A DNA stretch of 54,134 nucleotides from Gracilimonas sp031581265 (GTDB lineage Bacteria > Bacteroidota > Rhodothermia > Balneolales > Balneolaceae): NCBI RefSeq assembly GCF_031581265.1, contig NZ_JAVLBQ010000020.1:1-54134 (forward strand), given 5' to 3'. Both the position numbers and the translations under genes were made by a program. Positions 25,513-33,255 of the stretch are shown piece by piece; position 1 is the stretch's first letter; each line of letters opens with the position of its first letter. The notes under the pieces were generated by a model. It worked only from the letters and a program-made list of their open reading frames with translations, did not search any database and was not told the origin of the DNA.

Positions 25513-27273
25513 CTATCTCGCCTTAAAAAATGCTTTTACCTCATCAGCACTCTTCGCATTCAACACACGATCCTTCCCGTACTTCCCCTTTCGAGCTATG
25601 CTTATACCAATGGCAATATCATCGATACCGTCGATAGTATGGGCATCAGGGTTGATGGAAGTCATCATGCCCACTTCCCGTGCTTTATTGCCGAAACGCC
25701 AGTCGATATCAAGGCGGTGGGGATTGGCATTAATTTCTATAGCCGTATTGTGCTCTGCTGCTAATGCAACAAGCTCATTAAGATCCAGATCACTGCCATT
25801 GCGTTTTAGGAGCAATCTTCCGGTAGGGTGACCAAGAATCCGGGTATATGGGTTTTCGATGGCATTGCGCATCCGCTCCATCATTTGTTCCCGAGGCATA
25901 TTTAAGGATTGATGGACACTGGCAATAACAAAATCAAATCCTTCTAAAATTTCATCTTCATAATCCAGCGAACCATCCGCAAGGATATCTGATTCGATTC
26001 CCTTAAAGATCACAAAGTTCTTGCCGGACTCTTTGAACTCCTCATTTAGATGATCGATTTCTTGCCACTGTTTTTTAATTTCCTCTACCGATAACCCACC
26101 GGCATAAGCAGCCGTTTTGGAGTGGTCGGTAATACCGAGGTACTCATAACCGCGTTCCATACACGCTTCAGCCATTTCCCGGATAGAATATTTTCCATCA
26201 CTCCAGGTACTGTGGGCATGAATGACTCCCCGAATGTCATCTTCAGTAACAAGATCGAATGTCTCCTGATTTTCATAGATCTCAAATTCTCCGCGATCTT
26301 CCCGTAGTTCGGGGGGCACAAAGTGAAGGTCTAATTTCTCATAAATTTCTGACTCACTCGAAAATTCAACAGGGGCATCAAAATCAGTATCGCCTCCCTG
26401 ATCCAGTTTAAAAAGTCCGTATTCATTGAGGGCCATCCCCCGTTCCCGGGCTCGCTGCCGCAAGGCCACGTTATGTTCCTTGCTTCCCGTGAAGTACATT
26501 AAAGCGGCCGGAAATTCATCAGCAGATACAATACGCAGATCTACCTGCCGACCCTCTTTAGTTCGTACAGAGCTTTTTGTTTCTCCTCTTCCGAGTACTT
26601 CAACTACACACTCATGATTGGTAAATACATCAAAAAGTGGCTCGATGTGTTCATCTTTTGCAGCAATAAGTATGTCAATATCACCAATGGTTTCCAATCC
26701 CCTTCGGTACGAACCTGCTACCTCGATCTGTTGTACACCTTCCTGCTCTTTGAGGCTTTCAAAAATAGTGGTCGCAATTTCCTGAACCTGATCCAACCGA
26801 CAGCGTTCATCAAACTTCTCCATCCAGTCGATAGATTTTTTTATTTTCTCAGCTGATTTCTTCCCTAACCCTGAAAGCCCGGCTACTGATCCGTCGTCAA
26901 TCTTTTCCTTCAATTCTTCAATAGTGCTGATGCCTAATTCCTTATGAATTTTATAGGCATTTTTTGGCCCAAGTCCGGAAATATTTAGCCAGTCAACAAG
27001 ACCTTCAGGTACTTTTTCTTTGAACGCTTCCAGTACCGGCATTTTTCCGGTTTCATCTAAAGCATAAATGTCTTCAGCAATAGATTTACCGACTCCTTTT
27101 ATATCTGTGAGGTTTTTGTCGCGGATATAGTCGCCGATGTTTTCTTGCAATCCCTCGATGGTCTGAGCAGCTTTATCGAATGCAATAACTTTAAATCGAT
27201 TTTCTCCGGCCAGCTGCATTAGCTGAGAGACTTCTCGAAGTTTTTCGGCTATTTCCTGATTGGTATAGGGCAT
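25513..27273 (-). CDS. polX: DNA polymerase/3'-5' exonuclease PolX
   Basis: 586 residues, typical of bacterial PolX. Helix-hairpin-helix motifs in the N-terminal 8-kDa and fingers regions (for example LNISGLGPKNAYKIHKELGI, residues 97-116) are followed by the polymerase palm motif GSYRRGLETIGDIDILI with its two catalytic Asp, and by a C-terminal PHP phosphoesterase domain beginning HAHSTWSDGKYS and containing GITDHSK. It fills short gaps during base-excision repair and its PHP domain gives exonuclease activity. It is preceded on its strand by yraN and the regulator gene, with a hairpin between. Confidence 0.95.
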   Translation of the reverse strand: MPYTNQEIAEKLREVSQLMQLAGENRFKVIAFDKAAQTIEGLQENIGDYIRDKNLTDIKGVGKSIAEDIYALDETGKMPVLEAFKEKVPEGLVDWLNISGLGPKNAYKIHKELGISTIEELKEKIDDGSVAGLSGLGKKSAEKIKKSIDWMEKFDERCRLDQVQEIATTIFESLKEQEGVQQIEVAGSYRRGLETIGDIDILIAAKDEHIEPLFDVFTNHECVVEVLGRGETKSSVRTKEGRQVDLRIVSADEFPAALMYFTGSKEHNVALRQRARERGMALNEYGLFKLDQGGDTDFDAPVEFSSESEIYEKLDLHFVPPELREDRGEFEIYENQETFDLVTEDDIRGVIHAHSTWSDGKYSIREMAEACMERGYEYLGITDHSKTAAYAGGLSVEEIKKQWQEIDHLNEEFKESGKNFVIFKGIESDILADGSLDYEDEILEGFDFVIASVHQSLNMPREQMMERMRNAIENPYTRILGHPTGRLLLKRNGSDLDLNELVALAAEHNTAIEINANPHRLDIDWRFGNKAREVGMMTSINPDAHTIDGIDDIAIGISIARKGKYGKDRVLNAKSADEVKAFFKAR

Positions 27274-27303
27274 AGGGTAATTTTAAATGTTGATTTTAGG
27301 GGC

Positions 27304-27368
27304 GAGGTGTTAGGTTTTAGGTGTTAGTGTTATTTCTAAAACCTAAAACCTCATTTCTAACACCTACC
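27304..27368. repeat. Inverted-word hairpin at the yraN stop codon
   Basis: GGTTTTAGGTGTTAG on the left pairs with CTAAAACCTAAAACC in the middle, and AGGTGTTAG pairs with CTAACACCT on the right. The right arm contains the yraN TAG stop (27364-27366). It lies between yraN and polX and could attenuate or process the shared transcript. Confidence 0.75.
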
Positions 27369-27729
27369 TAAAAGCATCTTCAATGTGATTAAATTCTGGG
27401 GCTTCGTTGTTTTTTTGGACGATACCTATGATATCAAACCGCATCGGCGAGCCTTCCATTTTTCGCTCATACATCCAGGCTTCAGAGGCTTTAAATACAT
27501 GTTTCACTTTTTCCTCGGATACATGTTCTATAGGATGTCCGAAATTAGTAGACGAGCGTAATTTTACTTCTACAAAAACAATTGCGGTGTCATCATAAGC
27601 GACAATATCTACTTCGGCATGTTCAAAGAAATAATTTCTTTCCAGGATTCTCCATCCTTTTGATTCCAGGTATGCGCAGGCCAGGTCTTCGCCTTCATTG
27701 CCAATTTCACGACGTGATTTCTTAGTCAT
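27364..27729 (-). CDS. yraN: YraN/UPF0102 nuclease-fold protein
   Basis: 121 residues, normal for UPF0102. It has the N-terminal GNEGEDLACAYLESKGWRILERN-type pattern (positions 9-31) and a PD-(D/E)xK-like core: Asp in AEVDIVAYD and EVK in VFVEVKLRS. The family resembles Holliday-junction-resolvase-type nucleases, but its cellular role is not established. Its start overlaps the end of the upstream regulator gene by 8 bases. The stop codon lies in a hairpin. Confidence 0.9.
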   Translation of the reverse strand: MTKKSRREIGNEGEDLACAYLESKGWRILERNYFFEHAEVDIVAYDDTAIVFVEVKLRSSTNFGHPIEHVSEEKVKHVFKASEAWMYERKMEGSPMRFDIIGIVQKNNEAPEFNHIEDAFR

Positions 27730-28291
27730 TATCTGTTTTTCCTTTCAGAGACTCTTTTACCTCAACCAGCTTCACCAGTTGTTTTAAAAATTTCAAATTC
27801 TTCTTGGTGATGTATGGCAGCAACGCCCCGGTGAAGCGTTCAAACATTTCCAGGAACTCCATATAATTTTCTATGCGGACTTTAAACTCTTTGCTTTCCT
27901 CATCATTGAGTCCGCCGGACTCCAGGGTTTCTATACATTTGGCGAGATTTTCACGAATGGGTTCAATTTCACGCTGTTGCCGTTCCCTGATAATGGTAGA
28001 GACAATTTTCCAGACATCGGTTTCAGCACTGAAGTAGTCTTTACGGTCTCCTTTAAACTGAACTTTGTGGATGAGTTCCCAATCCAGCAGACGCCTCAGG
28101 TTCATATTGGCATTACCGCGACTGATATCCAGCGTATCCATGATGGTGTCGGTATCCAGGGGATTGGATTCAGCATATAGCAGTGCATGAATTTGGGACA
28201 TGGTTTTATTAATGCCCCAAGCTGAGGCCATTTCACCCCAGAGAAGAACGAATTGATCCAAAGCCTCCTGATATGCCTTACTGTGTTCCAT
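27722..28291 (-). CDS. GbsR/MarR-type winged-helix transcriptional regulator
   Basis: 189 residues. Residues 25-95 form a winged helix: MSQIHALLYAESNPLDTDTIMDTLDISRGNANMNLRRLLDW-type pattern, where the SRGNANMNLR recognition helix is typical of GbsR-like regulators. The wing contains FKGDRKDYF. The C-terminal half is helical and probably dimerises. GbsR in Bacillus responds to choline and controls glycine betaine synthesis; in this lineage the effector and target are unknown. The gene overlaps yraN, so both are co-transcribed. Confidence 0.85.
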   Translation of the reverse strand: MEHSKAYQEALDQFVLLWGEMASAWGINKTMSQIHALLYAESNPLDTDTIMDTLDISRGNANMNLRRLLDWELIHKVQFKGDRKDYFSAETDVWKIVSTIIRERQQREIEPIRENLAKCIETLESGGLNDEESKEFKVRIENYMEFLEMFERFTGALLPYITKKNLKFLKQLVKLVEVKESLKGKTDND

Positions 28292-28307
28292 ATAAGTCGG
28301 TTATTCG

Positions 28308-28353
28308 TTAATCGTTATTTGTGTATCTGACATAAGATACGAATAACGATTAA
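28308..28353. repeat. Hairpin between fmdB-like and regulator genes
   Basis: TTAATCGTTATTTGTGTATC (28308-28327) pairs with GATACGAATAACGATTAA (28336-28353) with one bulge. The flanks contain more copies of the words GTTATTCG and TTAACGAG. It begins 16 bases upstream of the regulator start codon on the minus strand, so it would be in its leader. Confidence 0.8.
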
Positions 28354-28372
28354 CCATTAACGAGTTATGATT

Positions 28373-28636
28373 TTAATTCTTTGGAGATTCAGTATTGGCT
28401 TTGCCAGATTCATTTTCAGATGGTTCGCCAGGAGTTGAACTTGCTGATTTTCGTCCGCCGTTTTTATAGTCGGTGACATACCAACCATCACCCTTGTAAA
28501 CAACGCCACCGCCACCGCTTATAATTCTTTTAACTTTTTGTCCGGTAGTGGGACAAGTTGTCAGCGCGTCTTCATTCATTTTCTGGACAACCTCAAAAGT
28601 AGTTCCGTCTTCTCTTTTATATTCGTATGTAGGCAT
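28373..28636 (-). CDS. FmdB-like small protein with degenerate zinc ribbon
   Basis: 87 residues. The FmdB/putative-regulatory-protein start MPTYEY is present, and the central segment with TCPTTGQKVKRIISGG fits the family. The usual four zinc-ribbon cysteines are reduced to one: the first CxxC position reads REDG and the second keeps only a single Cys. A GGGG turn and a Ser/Pro/Glu-rich low-complexity tail follow. Without its metal site its role, already uncertain in the family, cannot be stated. It is about 80 bases downstream of the toxin gene on the same strand. Confidence 0.75.
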   Translation of the reverse strand: MPTYEYKREDGTTFEVVQKMNEDALTTCPTTGQKVKRIISGGGGVVYKGDGWYVTDYKNGGRKSASSTPGEPSENESGKANTESPKN

Positions 28637-28715
28637 AATCTCATGAATTTTTTTAGTAGATGTTTGACGAATAGATAATCATCAAATTTTGTGCCAATTT
28701 AGAAGGAAAGATACG

Positions 28716-29018
28716 CTAAAGCCTATTTATATCCATTCGATTATCAAATAAACGTACGATAGATATTGTTTTTTTCTCGGGTTGAATTTGATAAAAGATA
28801 GATGTCTGTTTAGAAAGTACAGATCGTCGAAGTTGAGGCTTAATTTCAGATGCTTTAAAAATTTTAGGATACTTCCCAATGATCTCAATTCTGTTGAATA
28901 GCTTTTCTTTAAAGTTCTGGATTTCTTTTTTTGTCCACTCCTTTTCCAGATAATCTAAAATTTGATCAAGATCTTGTAGCGATTTTTCAGACCATTTAAT
29001 TTTGAAACTAAAACCCAT
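28716..29018 (-). CDS. RelE/ParE-superfamily toxin
   Basis: 100 residues with the family pattern: WSEKSLQDLDQILDYLEKEWTKKEIQNF-type helices (residues 9-36), IGKYPKIFKASE, LRRSVLSKQTSIFYQI and a C-terminal strand ISIVRLFDNR. ParE members inhibit DNA gyrase and RelE members cleave mRNA on the ribosome; the catalytic set of RelE is not obvious here, so ParE-like is preferred. Its start overlaps the antitoxin gene by 11 bases. Confidence 0.85.
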   Translation of the reverse strand: MGFSFKIKWSEKSLQDLDQILDYLEKEWTKKEIQNFKEKLFNRIEIIGKYPKIFKASEIKPQLRRSVLSKQTSIFYQIQPEKKTISIVRLFDNRMDINRL

Positions 29019-29241
29019 ATTTGGTTTTCACCTTTTCATGGTCTGTAACCCGGGATTCCCGAATGTCTTTTAATCCCTCTTCAATTTTACTTTTTTGGTT
29101 TTCAGAAAGGGTTTCCCAAAAGTCTTCATTATTCGCCGCCTGTTCAATAGAGTCATGAATGGCATTTATGAACTCACTGTCATTTGAATCAGTGATGTAC
29201 TTGATGATGTTTAGTTTTTTTTCTTTTTGCTTAGTAGCCAT
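29008..29241 (-). CDS. Antitoxin partner of the RelE/ParE-type toxin
   Basis: 77 residues, Lys/Glu-rich and mostly helical. It does not show a clear DNA-binding motif. Identification rests on position: it directly precedes and overlaps the toxin gene, the standard antitoxin-first order, and its size fits. ENQKSKIEEGLKDIRESR near residues 43-60 resembles toxin-wrapping helices of ParD-like partners. Confidence 0.7.
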   Translation of the reverse strand: MATKQKEKKLNIIKYITDSNDSEFINAIHDSIEQAANNEDFWETLSENQKSKIEEGLKDIRESRVTDHEKVKTKYGF

Positions 29242-29325
29242 AATTTTTGTGCTTTAAATAAATATGGACAAATCCAGGTACTTTATCAAAGTTGATTAGC
29301 TATTTAAATCAAACTAATACAGACT

Positions 29326-29889
29326 TTGACAAGAATAAAGCTCACTGAACATTATCTTCAGGATTTCAGTTATTTCAACCCAAATAAAACATCAAAGGAA
29401 ATTTTAAAAGATATGATTGAAACCGGATCAAAAGCAGATTTTGACTTCACAGTTAAAGCCGTTCAAAACGGGGAAGAAAAAGAAATCAATTTTAAAGATT
29501 TACTGGATAAGCCCACGATCGTATCCGTATATATGAAAAACAATACCAGCGGTTGCGATCGCCAAACCAAAAATTTAGCCGAGCATGCCGGATGGTTTAC
29601 AGATAAGGGCTACAACTTGGTGGCCATCAGTAAAGATACTTGCGGTTCTCACAAAAGATACGCGGAGAAACAAGGCATCGACTTTACTTTAGTTTCTGAT
29701 CCGGATTATAAATTTGCTGAAGCCACCGATTCCATCGTACAAAAAAAGATGTTTGGTAACGAATATGAAGCGCCTTCACGTTCGGCCTTTGTTATTGATA
29801 CAGATGGTACTATTTTGGGGACTATCGAAAAAGTGAATACCAAAGACCACGCCGGAGAGTTAAAAGAGCTGGTCGAACAATTGAATTAA
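29326..29889 (+). CDS. Thioredoxin-fold peroxiredoxin (Bcp/PrxQ-like)
   Basis: 187 residues. The AhpC/TSA fold is readable from SKADFDFTVKA (residue about 35) on: INFKDLLDKPTIVSVYM, the peroxidatic region NNTSGCDRQ, a second Cys in KDTCGSHKRYA, and RSAFVIDTDGTI near the end. Such enzymes reduce hydroperoxides with thioredoxin. The usual PxxxTxxC active-site context is altered (NNTSGC), so activity is likely but not certain. The first start codon is TTG at 29326; no ATG exists before residue 30, and an in-frame TAA lies at 29305-29307, so the start is uncertain by up to 30 residues. It sits 15 bases upstream of topA. Confidence 0.8.
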   Translation: MTRIKLTEHYLQDFSYFNPNKTSKEILKDMIETGSKADFDFTVKAVQNGEEKEINFKDLLDKPTIVSVYMKNNTSGCDRQTKNLAEHAGWFTDKGYNLVAISKDTCGSHKRYAEKQGIDFTLVSDPDYKFAEATDSIVQKKMFGNEYEAPSRSAFVIDTDGTILGTIEKVNTKDHAGELKELVEQLN

Positions 29890-29904
29890 TATCTTATTTA
29901 TTAC

Positions 29905-32457
29905 ATGAAAAGTCTCGTCATTGTAGAGTCACCTACAAAAACAAAAACAATTAAAAAATATCTTCCTAAAGGCTATACGGTGGATTCATCTATGGGTCAC
30001 ATTCGTGATTTACCTTCGTCGGCTAAGGAAATTCCAGCCAAGTACAAAAAAGAGAGTTGGTCGAATTTGGGCATTAATGTAGATGATCGATTTGATCCGC
30101 TATATGTGATTCCATCTTCCAAAAAGAAAGTGGTTTCTAAGCTCAAAAAGTTATTGAAGGATGCTGATGAACTCATTTTGGCTACTGATGAAGATCGTGA
30201 GGGCGAGGCTATTTCATGGCACCTTAAGGAAATTCTAAAGCCTAAAATTCCAGTGAAGCGAATGGCGTTTCGGGAAATTACCAAAGAAGCCGTTTTGGAT
30301 GCCCTGGAAAATACCCGCGATATTGATATGAACTTGGTGCATGCCCAGGAAACGCGTCGAATTTTGGATCGGCTGGCCGGTTATACTGTGTCACCGTTAC
30401 TTTGGAAGAAAATTTCTCCGGGTCTTTCTGCAGGTAGAGTTCAGTCTGTAGCCGTGGAGTTTTTAGTAGAGCGGGAACGCGAACGAATGAAATTCAAAAG
30501 TGCGACGTATTATGATTTAAAAGCACAGCTTCATAAAGATGGCGATGATTATAAGGATTATAAGTTTGATGCTGACCTGACCCATCTGAATGAAAAACGC
30601 CTTGCCACCGGTAAAGACTTTGATGAAAACACCGGCAAGCTGAAGAAGCCCAAGTCAGTCGTTCTGTTGGATGAGAACAAAGCAAGCTCACTCGTTGATG
30701 ATCTTAAGGAAGCAAAATGGTCAGTCATCAATGTGGATGTTAAAACACAGAAGCGAAATCCGGCGCCTCCGTTTATTACTTCAACCCTGCAACAGGAAGC
30801 CAACCGTAAGTTTGGGTTTTCCGCCCGCGATACGATGAGTGTTGCTCAGAAATTATACGAAAAAGGTTTTATTACCTATATGCGTACCGATTCAACCCGG
30901 CTTTCAGGACAGGCCATTGGCGCTGCGCGAGATTCCGTTACCGAAGAATATGGTGATGATTATTTGTTTGAACGCGTTCGCAACTACAGTAAAAAAGGAA
31001 AAGGTGCACAGGAAGCACACGAAGCTATTCGTCCCTCAGGTTCCCGATTTGTGAAACCGGATAAAGCCGGATTAAGTGGTCGTGAGTTTAAATTGTATGA
31101 CTTGATCTGGAAGCGCACCATTGCTACCCAGATGGCAGAAGCTGAACTGGAATTTACGAATGTTACAATTCGTGCTTCGCACAATGGAACCGATGCTGAT
31201 TTCCGAGCCGGCGGTAAGAAGATTTTATTTCCCGGTTACTTCCGTGCTTATGTGGAAGGTAGTGACGACCCTGAAGCAGCACTTGAAAATCAAGAGAACT
31301 ACTTGCCTGCAATGAACGAAGGTGACACAACAGGCTTGGATGATTTGAATTTTGTAAGTCACGAAACCAAACCTCCGGCACGTTTCACGGAGGCTACTTT
31401 GGTTAAGGAATTAGAGAAAAGAGGAGTAGGACGACCAAGTACCTATGCTTCCATTATCAGTACCATTCAGGATCGGGGATATGCAAAAAGTGCAGGTAAA
31501 ACCTTGGTACCTACTTTTACAGCTTTTGCGGTTTCATCGTTATTAGAAAATCACTTCCCGGAATTAGTGGACAGTAAATTTACCTCTGAACTGGAAGATA
31601 AACTGGATGGTGTAGCTGAAGGAACACAAGATCCTGTAAAATATCTCGAGGATTATTATAATGGCGAAAATGGCCTGAAAGCTAAAGTAGATCGGCAGGA
31701 AGATAAAATTGATCCAAAAGAAGCCAAATTGCTGGACTTACCTCTCGATAACCTGGACGGAATTAAAGTAGCGGTAGGGAGATTTGGCCCTTATGCTCGT
31801 GTTCAGCGAAATGGAGAAGAGGTTACTACTTCTCTCCCCAATGATATGGATCCAAGCGACCTGACGGCCGAAAAACTGGAAGAGCTGATAAAGATGTCGG
31901 AAGAAGAGGATAAGCCAATTGGCCATGACCCGGAGACTGATGAACCCATCTTTTTACTGTCCGGAAGGTACGGGCCGTATGTGCAGCGCGGTGAAGTGAC
32001 GGAGGACAACAAAAAGCCGAAGCGAGTTTCATTATTGAAGGGAATGGAGCCAAAAGACGTGGACTTTGATCTGGCCCTGCAATTACTTGAACTCCCCAGA
32101 AAATTGGGTGAACATCCTGAGGACGGAAAAGTGGTACGAGCCGGAGTTGGACGTTATGGTCCGTATGTGGTACATGATGGTAAGTTTAAATCCATCCCGA
32201 AATCAGACAGTGTGCTTGACATCGAGCTTGATCGTGCCGTTGAGTTATTGGCTCAGAAAAAGAAATCGACCAGGGGCAGTAATGAAATTAAAGACCTTGG
32301 GAAACATCCTGAAACAGAGAAACAAGTGCGGGTTATGACCGGCCGATATGGACCGTATATAAAGCACGGTAAAAAGAATATCAGTTTACCAAAAGGTGAG
32401 GCGCCAGAGGATTTTACAATGGATAAAGCTGTAGATCTAATTAAGGAAAAAGGATAA
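29905..32457 (+). CDS. topA: DNA topoisomerase I (type IA)
   Basis: 850 residues. It relaxes negative supercoils by single-strand passage. The TOPRIM domain (KSLVIVESPTKTKTI at 2-16, DEDREGEAISWHL near 100), the catalytic Tyr325 in FITYMRTDSTRLS, and the GRPSTYASII motif are all present. Instead of C-terminal zinc ribbons it carries four repeats with GR(F/Y)GPY cores (about residues 625, 690, 750 and 812), the topoisomerase C-terminal repeat common in this lineage. No Shine-Dalgarno is seen. Likely co-transcribed with the peroxiredoxin gene before it. Confidence 0.97.
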   Translation: MKSLVIVESPTKTKTIKKYLPKGYTVDSSMGHIRDLPSSAKEIPAKYKKESWSNLGINVDDRFDPLYVIPSSKKKVVSKLKKLLKDADELILATDEDREGEAISWHLKEILKPKIPVKRMAFREITKEAVLDALENTRDIDMNLVHAQETRRILDRLAGYTVSPLLWKKISPGLSAGRVQSVAVEFLVERERERMKFKSATYYDLKAQLHKDGDDYKDYKFDADLTHLNEKRLATGKDFDENTGKLKKPKSVVLLDENKASSLVDDLKEAKWSVINVDVKTQKRNPAPPFITSTLQQEANRKFGFSARDTMSVAQKLYEKGFITYMRTDSTRLSGQAIGAARDSVTEEYGDDYLFERVRNYSKKGKGAQEAHEAIRPSGSRFVKPDKAGLSGREFKLYDLIWKRTIATQMAEAELEFTNVTIRASHNGTDADFRAGGKKILFPGYFRAYVEGSDDPEAALENQENYLPAMNEGDTTGLDDLNFVSHETKPPARFTEATLVKELEKRGVGRPSTYASIISTIQDRGYAKSAGKTLVPTFTAFAVSSLLENHFPELVDSKFTSELEDKLDGVAEGTQDPVKYLEDYYNGENGLKAKVDRQEDKIDPKEAKLLDLPLDNLDGIKVAVGRFGPYARVQRNGEEVTTSLPNDMDPSDLTAEKLEELIKMSEEEDKPIGHDPETDEPIFLLSGRYGPYVQRGEVTEDNKKPKRVSLLKGMEPKDVDFDLALQLLELPRKLGEHPEDGKVVRAGVGRYGPYVVHDGKFKSIPKSDSVLDIELDRAVELLAQKKKSTRGSNEIKDLGKHPETEKQVRVMTGRYGPYIKHGKKNISLPKGEAPEDFTMDKAVDLIKEKG

Positions 32458-32611
32458 TAACAAGTAGATGTTCAACCTTGGTTGAAGGCACGATATATTA
32501 AAAAGGTGTTTGATATTGTCTGCTAAAATTCCGGTTGTAAGTGCCTTTAAAAAATTTTTTGTAGATTTATATTTACTACTGTCAACATTATTAAGACAGC
32601 GCAAAGGTGCC

Positions 32612-33178
32612 ATGCAAATTAGAAGCGATTTTTACTTCAAGTATCCGCCCAACATCCATGAGCTGGATTTGGCTACGATGGTAAACATGTATCGCAGTCG
32701 GGGTGAACCGCGTAAAGCCCCTCCGGGAGAATATGTTGCATGTGCTGAAAGCGGACATCTGCTGAAAGAAGCAAAATGGTGGTTCGGGAAGTACTATTCC
32801 CAAAAAACCTGGGACGAAATGCTTACCAAAGGTAGCGAAGGTTTTCCCCTAACCGACGTAGAGCTGAACGTACTTGGCATGGTGTATATAAGTGAAGATG
32901 AACCCCCGCATCGGGAATATGTAGAAAAACATTCCGGAGTTACCGAAAAATTAGCGTACCTGATCGTCAATGATCTCCGCAGTTTTGGTTTTTTGGATGA
33001 AGATGACAGTGGATTTCTGCGAATCGCCCCTAGGGGAGAAAAAGGCCTACATGGAATAGCCCGCCGTATATATGAAAAGCGTTTTATGCCGGAAATGCTC
33101 CGAACGTTTACCCCATCCGACGAGCCCCAAATTGAACAAGCTAAAAAAGAAGACGAAGAGCAAACCAGTCTTTTTTAG
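32612..33178 (+). CDS. Uncharacterised protein with clamp-motif-like C-terminus
   Basis: 188 residues from the ATG at 32612, preceded by AAAGGTG; the frame is open from an earlier ATG at 32510, but the extra N-terminal 34 residues look like read-through of leader. No family recognised. The middle has two helical stretches resembling a winged-helix arrangement (LTDVELNVLGMVYISEDEPP, then EKLAYLIVNDLRSFGFLDED). The tail is strongly charged and ends EEQTSLF, a good match to the QxxLF-type motif by which replication and repair proteins dock on the beta sliding clamp. It follows topA on the same strand, which fits a DNA-related role, but this is inference. Confidence 0.7.
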   Translation: MQIRSDFYFKYPPNIHELDLATMVNMYRSRGEPRKAPPGEYVACAESGHLLKEAKWWFGKYYSQKTWDEMLTKGSEGFPLTDVELNVLGMVYISEDEPPHREYVEKHSGVTEKLAYLIVNDLRSFGFLDEDDSGFLRIAPRGEKGLHGIARRIYEKRFMPEMLRTFTPSDEPQIEQAKKEDEEQTSLF

Positions 33179-33255
33179 AACCTGCCGATACAATTCTTGC
33201 TCATAAATCCTGATTGGTTATATTCCAAAGGCATATCAACTAATTCGGAAAAATT

